Shown piece after piece: positions 1 through 5,200 of a stretch of DNA of 5,200 nucleotides. Under the pieces are notes generated by a model that did no database searches, was not told where the DNA came from, and was given only the letters and a program-made list of their open reading frames with translations. This stretch comes from JALOOE01 sp964423545 (GTDB lineage Bacteria > Chloroflexota > Anaerolineae > CG2-30-64-16). The position numbers and the translations under genes are program-made. The stretch covers positions 1-5,200 of the forward strand of contig CAYRFV010000352.1 of assembly GCA_964423545.1 (NCBI GenBank), in the 5' to 3' direction. Positions within the stretch are counted from its first letter, which is position 1. The number at the start of each line of letters is the position of its first letter.

Positions 1-1473
1 ATTGCCATGCTCGCCTGCGCCAAGATCGGCGCGGTGCACTCAGTGGTGTACGGCGGCTTCTCGGTTGAGGCGCTGCACGGTCGCATCGAGGACAGCCAGT
101 CGAACGTCTGCATCACCTGCGACGGCAGCTACATGAACGGCAAGGTCGTGGAGCTCAAGAAGATCATGGATGAAGCGATCAAGCGCGCCGGCACGGTGGA
201 GCACGTCATCGTCTTCAAGCGCACCGGCCATGAAGTGCCGATGGAGCAGGGCCGCGATTACTGGTGGCATGAGCTGATGACGCTGCCGATCGCGCGCTCC
301 GCAGCGAACAGCAACCGCTGCGAAACCGAGGTGATGGACGCCGAAGACCCGCTCTTCATGCTCTACACCTCGGGCACGACGGGCAAGCCGAAGGCGATTC
401 TGCACACCCACGGCGGCTACATGGTCGGCGTAGCGACCACCATGAAATGGGTGTTTGACATCAAGGAGGAAGATCGATGGTGGTGCGCGGCCGATCCCGG
501 CTGGATCACCGGTCATTCCTATATCGTCTACGGGCCGCTGCTGCTGGGCGCCACCAGTTTCATGTACGAGGGCGCACCGACTTACCCGTATCCGAACCGT
601 TGGTGGAGCATGGTGGAGAAGTACGGCATCAATGTGCTCTACTGCGCGCCGACCGCCATCCGCGGCTTGATGCGCTTCGGCGAAGCGTGGCCCAACCGCC
701 ACGATCTCTCCTCGCTGCGGCTGCTCGGCAGCGTCGGTGAGCCGATCAACCCGGAGGCGTGGCGCTGGTATCACCGCGTGATCGGCAAGGAGCGATGTCC
801 GATCATGGACACCTGGTGGCAGACTGAGACCGGCATGTTCATGATCGCTCCGCTGCCGGTGACGGACTTGAAGCCGGGCAGCGCAACGCGGCCTTTCCCC
901 GGCATCCAGGCTGATGTCGTCGATGAGCAGGGCCAGTCCGCAGGGGCCGGCGAGGAAGGCTACCTGGTGCTGAAAACGCCATGGCCGGCGATGCTGCGCA
1001 CCATCTACAAGGATCCCGACCGCTATGTCCAGCAGTACTGGAGCAAGTATCCCGGCGCCTACTTCACCGGCGACAGCGCACGCAAGGACGAGGACGGCTA
1101 TTTTTGGATCATCGGCCGCGTGGACGACGTGATCAAGGTGTCCGGCTATCGGCTGGGCACGGCTGAGATCGAAAGCGCGTTAGTGAGCCATCCCGCGGTC
1201 GCCGAGGCCGCGGCGATCGGCCTGCCGCACGAGATCAAGGGCAACGCGATCCACACCTGGGTGATCCTGAAGGCAGGACACGAGGCGAATGAGGCGCTGA
1301 TAGAGGAGCTGAAGGCGCACGTCGGCCATGAGCTGGGACCCATCGCCAAGCCGGAGAAGATCACATTCGTCCCGCAGTTGCCGAAGACGCGCAGCGGCAA
1401 GATCATGCGTCGCGTGCTGAGGGCGCGCGCCTTGGGGATGCCGGAGGGGGATCTGACGACGCTGGAGGAATGA
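1..1473 (+). CDS. acs: Acetyl-CoA synthetase (AMP-forming acetate--CoA ligase), 5'-truncated by window edge
   Basis: Cytoplasmic enzyme that activates acetate with ATP to acetyl-AMP and then forms acetyl-CoA, AMP and pyrophosphate. The frame is open from base 1 (Ile-Ala before the Met at base 7), so that ATG is internal; compared with the roughly 650-residue family, about 150 N-terminal residues lie outside, leaving 490. Visible ANL-superfamily motifs are the phosphate-binding loop TSGTTGKPK (367-393), GSVGEPINPEAW, the acetate-pocket motif DTWWQTETG (808-834), YFTGD (1060-1074), the hinge and C-domain segment GRVDDVIKVSGYRLGTAEIES (1114-1176, quoted in pieces: GRVDDV, SGYRLGT, AEIES) and PKTRSGKIMRR with the catalytic Lys at 1399-1401. 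The tandem Trp of DTWW is the known determinant of a small acetate pocket, which argues against a propionyl- or longer-chain ligase. That Lys is the one reversibly acetylated in Salmonella Acs, so similar control is possible but is inference. The gene runs toward the operon on the other strand. Confidence 0.96.
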   Translation: MAMLACAKIGAVHSVVYGGFSVEALHGRIEDSQSNVCITCDGSYMNGKVVELKKIMDEAIKRAGTVEHVIVFKRTGHEVPMEQGRDYWWHELMTLPIARSAANSNRCETEVMDAEDPLFMLYTSGTTGKPKAILHTHGGYMVGVATTMKWVFDIKEEDRWWCAADPGWITGHSYIVYGPLLLGATSFMYEGAPTYPYPNRWWSMVEKYGINVLYCAPTAIRGLMRFGEAWPNRHDLSSLRLLGSVGEPINPEAWRWYHRVIGKERCPIMDTWWQTETGMFMIAPLPVTDLKPGSATRPFPGIQADVVDEQGQSAGAGEEGYLVLKTPWPAMLRTIYKDPDRYVQQYWSKYPGAYFTGDSARKDEDGYFWIIGRVDDVIKVSGYRLGTAEIESALVSHPAVAEAAAIGLPHEIKGNAIHTWVILKAGHEANEALIEELKAHVGHELGPIAKPEKITFVPQLPKTRSGKIMRRVLRARALGMPEGDLTTLEE

Positions 1474-1519
1474 GGGCGTTGCGGTCGCGCATTCCGTAGT
1501 GCATGCAATTGGCATCGTC

Positions 1520-1557
1520 CACGGTGTCCGTCCTCCGCGTGGCGGATGGACGCCGTG
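1520..1557. terminator. GC-rich hairpin between convergent genes, possible bidirectional terminator
   Basis: Within the 112-base gap between the acs stop and the stop of the SDR gene, the arms 1520-1533 (CACGGTGTCCGTCC) and 1544-1557 (GGATGGACGCCGTG) can pair over 14 positions, two of them G-U in the + strand RNA, around a 10-base loop; an alternative fold pairs the outer 10 bases and an inner TCCGC/GCGGA. The position just after both stops fits a shared terminator. There is no T-run after the stem on either strand, so it is not a canonical intrinsic terminator; it may act as a weak terminator or as a 3'-end stabiliser. I see nothing else in the gap. Confidence 0.4.
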
Positions 1558-1585
1558 TCCTCCTGACATAGCCGGCATTCGGGGA

Positions 1586-2554
1586 CTACCCCAACGCGAA
1601 GCGCACCCCGGTCAGTTTTTCCGACTCTCTCCACAGCCGGGCGGCCGCCGCCTGGTCGTACGATCGGCTGCTTGAGCGCACTTTCCGCGGGAATCCTCGC
1701 TGACCCATCAGACCGTCCGGCCCAAAGTAGTCGCCGCCACGCACATCAGGCGCCGTAGCGGCATAGATCTGCGGCAGCGCACCCATCGCCGCGCTCTGCG
1801 CCAGGAGGCGGTTCGCCGCGGCCATGACTCGCTCGGAAATCCGGGAGCCATCCATCTGCGGCCCCACGCCTTGAAGGTTGGTGGCCGCATAGCCGGGGTG
1901 CGCCGCCACGCTGATGGCGCTGCTTCCTGCGGCAGCGAGCTTGCGCTGCAGCTCGTACGCGAAGAGCAGATTGGCAAGCTTACTCTGGCCGTACGCGCCC
2001 CACCGGCTGTATGAACGCTCGCCTTGCAAATCATCGAAGCGCATCCGGCCGAACGCGTGTGCGCCGCTGCTGACCGTCACCACGCGAGCATGCGGAGTCC
2101 GAAGAATCAGCGGCAGCAGCCGGCCGGCCAGCGCAAAGTGGCCGAGGTGATTCGTGCCGAACTGCATTTCGAAGCCGTTCACGGTGACCCGGCGGGGGAT
2201 CGCCATGACGCCGGCGTTGTTGAGCAGCACGTCGATCCGGTCGTAGGAGGCCGCGACCCTCTCGGCGAAGCGGTGCACGGAAGCGAGATCGGCAAGATCC
2301 AGAACGAGCAGTTCCAGGTTTGCTTGCGGCGTCGTGCGTTGGATCGCCGCGGCGGCCTGCCCGCCCTTCGCGAGGTCGCGCACGGCCATCACCACCCGCG
2401 CCTGCTTCCGCGCCAGCGCTCGCGCGGCCTCAAAGCCCAGACCGCTGTTGGCGCCGGTGATCACGATCACCTTGCCGGCCTGGTCCGGGACATTCTGCTC
2501 GATCCAACGATCGGTGGAAGTGCTCACTGCGTCACACACCGCTCCCGCGTTCAC
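1586..2554 (-). CDS. Short-chain dehydrogenase/reductase, retinol-dehydrogenase/protochlorophyllide-reductase-like
   Basis: Predicted soluble NAD(P)(H)-dependent oxidoreductase of 322 residues, the usual 300-320 for this SDR group. Motifs in order: Rossmann glycine motif TGANSGLG (33-40), an Arg-Asp pair after strand 2 (AVRD, 57-60) that in relatives suggests NADP(H), LDL (85-87), NNAG (112-115), the catalytic Asn in TNHLGHF (Asn135), VSS (161-163) with the catalytic Ser, YGQSK (Tyr188, Lys192; classical YX3K), and AHPG (218-221). The C-terminal TGVRF ending is typical of this group. Substrate cannot be told from sequence; a carbonyl or alcohol on a lipid or similar compound is likely. The GTG start at 2554 overlaps the TGA of the upstream FabL-like gene as GTGA, suggesting translational coupling. 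A second in-frame GTG at 2527 gives 313 residues with an N-terminus (MSTSTDRW) closer to the family's usual distance before TGANSG; a GGGAG lies 14 bases upstream of it, rather far. The start is therefore unsettled; the stop (TAG at 1586-1588) is firm. Confidence 0.9.
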   Translation of the reverse strand: MNAGAVCDAVSTSTDRWIEQNVPDQAGKVIVITGANSGLGFEAARALARKQARVVMAVRDLAKGGQAAAAIQRTTPQANLELLVLDLADLASVHRFAERVAASYDRIDVLLNNAGVMAIPRRVTVNGFEMQFGTNHLGHFALAGRLLPLILRTPHARVVTVSSGAHAFGRMRFDDLQGERSYSRWGAYGQSKLANLLFAYELQRKLAAAGSSAISVAAHPGYAATNLQGVGPQMDGSRISERVMAAANRLLAQSAAMGALPQIYAATAPDVRGGDYFGPDGLMGQRGFPRKVRSSSRSYDQAAAARLWRESEKLTGVRFALG

Positions 2555-3318
2555 GCCACCAGCTCGTACCCACCATCCATCACGATCGTCTGCCCGACGA
2601 TCATCTTGGCGTCATCGGTGCACAACCACGCGACCAGTTTGGCGACTTCTTCGGGGGTGACGAAACGGCCGGCCGGCGTGCGGCGGAGACCTTCGGCCAA
2701 GATCAGGTCTTTGCTGGGGAAGAAATCGAGCGCCTCGGTCTCCACCACGCCGGGGCTCACGGCGTTGCAGATGACACCGTACGGCGCCAGCTCGATCGCC
2801 AGATAGCGGATCAGCGCCTCGATGGCCGCCTTGCTCACCCCGACCACGCTGTACTCCGGGAGCACACGGCGCGAACCGATGCTGGTGAGACCGATGATGC
2901 GGCCCCAACCGTTGCCTTTCATGCACTCGGCTGCGGCTTGGGCGCCGAACAGGATGGAACGCGTATTGACGTTGAGCGTCCAGTCCCAGCCTTTCGGCTC
3001 CAGCTGACCGACTGGTTTCAGCACGCCCGATGCGGCATTGCCGATGAAGATGTCCACGCACCCGAATTCCTCGGCCGCTGCTTGCACCAAGTGCTGCGCG
3101 CCTTCCGGAGCGCCTACATGCGCCTTGACCACGATCGCCCGCCCTCCCGCAACCTCGATGTCGGCCGCGGTCTGCTCGGCGCGCTCGCGATGCCGGAAGT
3201 AGTTCACCGCCACGTTTGTGCCGTGGCTCGCTAGTTCCAACGCGATCGCGCGGCCGATGCCGCGGCCGCTGCCGGTGATCACCGCGGTCTTGCCGCGCAG
3301 GATATCAAAGGGACTCAT
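2551..3318 (-). CDS. FabL-like SDR, probable enoyl-ACP (or enoyl-CoA) reductase
   Basis: A 255-residue cytoplasmic SDR that most resembles FabL, the NADPH-dependent enoyl-ACP reductase III of Bacillus, which reduces the trans-2 double bond at the end of each fatty acid elongation round. Shared features recalled from FabL: TGSGRGIG (15-22), NAASGVL (94-100) in place of the usual NNAG, a WDWT block (111-114), LTSIGS (144-149), an active site of Tyr156 and Lys163 in YSVVGVSK, TPAGRFV (214-220) and GQTIVMDGG (242-250). The YX6K spacing is that of enoyl reductases (FabI, FabL), not the YX3K of ordinary SDRs. Basic residues after strand 2 (NYFRHR, 39-44) fit NADPH. ATG start at 3318 has a good Shine-Dalgarno. 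It lies 45 bases after an acyl-CoA dehydrogenase gene and overlaps the next SDR gene by 4 bases, so the real substrate may be a CoA rather than an ACP thioester. 2,4-dienoyl-CoA reductase or a general SDR are the alternatives. I withhold the symbol fabL because function is inferred. Confidence 0.87.
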   Translation of the reverse strand: MSPFDILRGKTAVITGSGRGIGRAIALELASHGTNVAVNYFRHRERAEQTAADIEVAGGRAIVVKAHVGAPEGAQHLVQAAAEEFGCVDIFIGNAASGVLKPVGQLEPKGWDWTLNVNTRSILFGAQAAAECMKGNGWGRIIGLTSIGSRRVLPEYSVVGVSKAAIEALIRYLAIELAPYGVICNAVSPGVVETEALDFFPSKDLILAEGLRRTPAGRFVTPEEVAKLVAWLCTDDAKMIVGQTIVMDGGYELVA

Positions 3319-3323
3319 ATCAG

Positions 3324-3330
3324 CACCTCA
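3324..3330 (-). promoter_or_regulatory. Ribosome binding site of the FabL-like gene
   Basis: Reads TGAGGTG on the - strand, with 5 bases between it and the ATG at 3318 (7 from the GAGG core). It supports that start. The rest of the 45-base gap (3319-3363) shows no terminator-like hairpin, consistent with co-transcription with the acyl-CoA dehydrogenase gene. Confidence 0.65.
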
Positions 3331-3363
3331 AGATTACATCAACTCGGAGAAGATCACTTCCGC

Positions 3364-5121
3364 TCAGACAGACTCAGCCAGGAGCAGTTCTCGCGCTTGC
3401 ATAGGCGCCGGGTCAAGCGCCTGGAAAACCGCTACTTTGCCATGGATCTTGGGCAATGTCTCGGCGATGTAGACACGAGCCATTTCGCGCTTGCGCTCTG
3501 CCAGGCGCGCATCCCGCAACATAAGCCAGCAATTGATGACGTAGATAGCAGTATCGGCCAGATCCGCCGCGTAATAGTCAATCAGCGCACGTTCCTTTTC
3601 TTCCTTGAGATGGTCGACACATCGGCTAAACAGCGCCGTGCCCTCGATGACCTGATCCTTGAGTGCGGCAAGCTCCGGGCCGTAGTCCAGCCCCGCCCAT
3701 TCCTGGAACAGTTCGTCCAGCGAGTGGCTCAGCAGTCCGCCCAAGGCGGCTACCACCTGAAGTTGACTGGTGCCTTCATAGATGCTGGTGACGCGGATGT
3801 CGCGATAGTGACGCTCCACATTGAACTCGCGCATGTAGCCGGCGCCGCCGTGAATCTGCATGGCCTGGTAGCAGACCCGGTTCCCCATTTCGGTGGCGAA
3901 ATACTTCGTCAGCGGGGTCAGCACCGAGGCCAACCGATCGGCTTGCTTCTGCCTCTGGCGGTCGGCAGGATCCTGAGTCTGGCCCTTACGCTGGCGATAC
4001 TCGTAGGCTTGGGTGAGGTCCACCCAGTACCCGGTCTCACAGATCAACGCGCGCGTCGCTTCGATCTCGCCCCGCATCGAGAGCAGCATCCGATACACCG
4101 CCGGGATCGCGTGAATCGAACGGCCGAACTGGATGCGCTTCTCAGCATAGCGATAGGCATCATGATAAGCCGCTTCAGCGATGCCCAACGCCTGGGCTGA
4201 CACGCCCAGTCTGGCCCCGTTCATCATGCTCATCGCATAGCGAATCAGCCCCAAACGGCGCTTACCGATCAGCAGGGCCGGTGTGTTAGCGAACTGGATC
4301 TCGCAGGTGGGCGATGAATGGATGCCCATCTTGTGTTCCAGCCGACGGATGTGAACCGTCTCGTCCGCCTCCACCAGGAACAGCGAGAGGCCGCGGGCGT
4401 CTTTGCTGTCCGGCTCGGAGCGCGCCAGCACCAGCAGGACCTGGGCGCCGCCATTCGTGATGAACCGTTTGACGCCGTTCAGCAACCACCACTCGCCATC
4501 TGTCCCTGTGGCGCTTGATCCCTGCGGTTCAGCCCGCAAGGTGGCGCGGGTCTGCACCGAGCCCAGGTCAGAGCCGGCATCCGGCTCAGTCAGCACCATG
4601 GCAGCGGTCACCTCGCCGCGCGCAAAACGGGGAAGGAGCCGGGCCTTCATTTCCTCGCTGCCGAAGACTTCAATCGTAGCCGCGATCTCCTGCAACCCGA
4701 AAACGGCCATCAGCCCGGCCTCGGCCCGACCGACGATCTCGATCATCATTCGGTAGATCGACCCGGGCAAGTTCAGTCCGCCGTACTCCCAGGGCAGAAC
4801 CGTGCCCGTGAATCCGGCCTGGCGAAACAGATCCAACGCCTCCTGCGTCGCCGTGGCATAGGCCACCTTGCCATCGTGGAGCTGGGCGCCTTCCGCGTCG
4901 GCCGCGGCCGCCTGGGGCGCCACCCGTGTGGCGCAAATCTCCCCTAACACGTTCAGCAGCAGGCGATAACTGTCTTTGGCGTCCGCGTAATTGCGCGGCG
5001 CAACCGGATACTGAGCGCTGCTACGGTACCCATCTTCCATGATCTCAACAACCTGGCTGAGGTCCAGTTGATCCAAGCGAAACTGCAAGTCCAGGTTATC
5101 GGTGAAGAAATTCTCTGCCAT
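3364..5121 (-). CDS. Acyl-CoA dehydrogenase, long form with C-terminal extension
   Basis: FAD enzyme that introduces a trans-2 double bond into an acyl-CoA and passes electrons to ETF. It has 585 residues against about 380-400 for short/medium-chain enzymes. In order: an FFTDNLDLQF N-terminus (5-14) as in long bacterial acyl-CoA dehydrogenases; the helical N-domain (about 45-170) with LPWEYGGLNLPG; the first family signature LTEPDAGSDLGS (177-188); the beta domain with WWLLNGVKRFITNG (211-224); the YAEKRIQFGRSI segment (325-336); a polar Gln/Arg/Lys-rich insert (about 376-396); the second signature beginning QIHGGAGYM (422-430) and ending HYRD (438-441); and IYEGTSQLQ with the putative catalytic base Glu449, in the MCAD Glu376 position. 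Residues about 460-585 form a mostly helical extension like that of long-form (FadE/YusJ-like) enzymes. All catalytic landmarks are intact. Chain length cannot be told. It lies 11 bases downstream of a probable etfA and upstream of two SDR genes, all one strand. Confidence 0.95.
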   Translation of the reverse strand: MAENFFTDNLDLQFRLDQLDLSQVVEIMEDGYRSSAQYPVAPRNYADAKDSYRLLLNVLGEICATRVAPQAAAADAEGAQLHDGKVAYATATQEALDLFRQAGFTGTVLPWEYGGLNLPGSIYRMMIEIVGRAEAGLMAVFGLQEIAATIEVFGSEEMKARLLPRFARGEVTAAMVLTEPDAGSDLGSVQTRATLRAEPQGSSATGTDGEWWLLNGVKRFITNGGAQVLLVLARSEPDSKDARGLSLFLVEADETVHIRRLEHKMGIHSSPTCEIQFANTPALLIGKRRLGLIRYAMSMMNGARLGVSAQALGIAEAAYHDAYRYAEKRIQFGRSIHAIPAVYRMLLSMRGEIEATRALICETGYWVDLTQAYEYRQRKGQTQDPADRQRQKQADRLASVLTPLTKYFATEMGNRVCYQAMQIHGGAGYMREFNVERHYRDIRVTSIYEGTSQLQVVAALGGLLSHSLDELFQEWAGLDYGPELAALKDQVIEGTALFSRCVDHLKEEKERALIDYYAADLADTAIYVINCWLMLRDARLAERKREMARVYIAETLPKIHGKVAVFQALDPAPMQARELLLAESV

Positions 5122-5128
5122 GCTCAGT

Positions 5129-5134
5129 TCCCCT
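5129..5134 (-). promoter_or_regulatory. Ribosome binding site of the acyl-CoA dehydrogenase gene
   Basis: Reads AGGGGA on the - strand, about 7 bases before the ATG at 5121, and overlaps the TAG stop of the upstream gene. This supports the chosen start and close translational linkage of the two genes. Confidence 0.65.
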
Positions 5135-5200
5135 ATTTTGCGTTCTCGTGGTAAGCACGGATCATCCAGGGGATGACCTCGTTCAAGTCACCGACGATCT
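5133..5200 (-). CDS. etfA: Probable electron transfer flavoprotein alpha subunit, C-terminal end only
   Basis: Only the last 21 codons and the TAG stop (5133-5135) are in the window, with the gene continuing past the right edge. The tail contains IVGDLNEVIP followed by WMIRAYHENAK. The ETF alpha subunit normally ends with a segment of the type GIVGDLFEVVPALI plus a short helix, so the match in pattern and in distance from the C-terminus is good. ETF is the soluble FAD/AMP heterodimer that takes electrons from acyl-CoA dehydrogenases and delivers them to ETF-quinone oxidoreductase or another acceptor. The next gene, 11 bases on, is an acyl-CoA dehydrogenase, which strongly supports this reading. 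If it is right, etfB is expected further upstream, outside the window. With so short a piece the call rests on the tail motif plus context, so another protein ending in a similar helix cannot be excluded. Confidence 0.62.
   Translation of the reverse strand, partial: IVGDLNEVIPWMIRAYHENAK

Noticed and set aside
40..774. 244-codon open frame on the - strand inside acs
   Set aside because: It lies wholly antisense to conserved acs sequence, its translation is rich in Arg, His and Ala without any recognisable motif, and such long antisense frames are common in high-G+C genes.
1..1473. Propionyl-CoA or longer-chain acyl-CoA synthetase as the identity of the + strand gene
   Set aside because: The DTWWQTETG motif with both Trp residues, and near-continuous resemblance to acetyl-CoA synthetases, favour acetate as substrate.
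1146..1634. 162-codon - strand open frame covering the acs end, the convergent gap and the SDR end
   Set aside because: Overlaps two real genes and the intergenic hairpin; no recognisable domain, and its composition is that of an antisense shadow.
2024..2806. 260-codon open frame on the + strand crossing both SDR genes
   Set aside because: Antisense to two well-supported SDR genes and spanning their junction; low-complexity Arg/His-rich translation with no family resemblance.
1586..3318. The two adjacent SDR genes as a tandem duplication
   Set aside because: They belong to different SDR types (YX3K with NNAG versus YX6K with NAASG), differ in length by 67 residues and share little beyond the Rossmann motif, so a recent duplication is not supported.
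3397..4200. 267-codon open frame on the + strand opposite the acyl-CoA dehydrogenase
   Set aside because: Antisense to the signature-bearing part of the dehydrogenase; no motif or convincing ribosome site; explained by codon bias in high-G+C DNA.

Overview
The window is protein-coding DNA of about 60 % G+C by eye, from a bacterium, with tight gene spacing and no sign of mobile DNA, RNA genes or CRISPR. It carries five genes: one on the + strand and a run of four on the - strand, meeting tail to tail. The acetyl-CoA synthetase (variants such as ADPGWITG and SGYRLGT) looks to me like the type found in Chloroflexota and deltaproteobacteria-like lineages, and the acyl-CoA dehydrogenase starts with an FFTDN-type N-terminus seen in similar groups. 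This placement is from memory and is weak; the sequence alone does not fix the taxon.

Layout: 1-1473 (+) is the C-terminal three quarters of an AMP-forming acetyl-CoA synthetase (acs), cut by the left edge. 1474-1585 is a 112-base convergent gap with a GC-rich hairpin. Then, reading leftward on the - strand from the right edge: the last 21 codons of a probable electron transfer flavoprotein alpha subunit (5133-5200), an 11-base gap, a 585-residue acyl-CoA dehydrogenase (3364-5121), a 45-base gap, a FabL-like short-chain dehydrogenase/reductase with a YX6K active site (2551-3318), and a second, classical YX3K short-chain dehydrogenase (1586-2554) whose GTG start overlaps the previous stop by four bases (GTGA).

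The - strand genes look like one operon for acyl-CoA redox chemistry: the flavin dehydrogenase would pass electrons to ETF, while the two SDR enzymes would act on enoyl or carbonyl groups with NAD(P)H. The neighbouring acs makes acetyl-CoA from acetate but is transcribed separately, toward the operon. I found no clearly undescribed system. The most interesting point is the pairing of an enoyl-ACP-reductase-like SDR with an ETF-linked acyl-CoA dehydrogenase, which mixes a reductive and an oxidative enzyme in one transcription unit.
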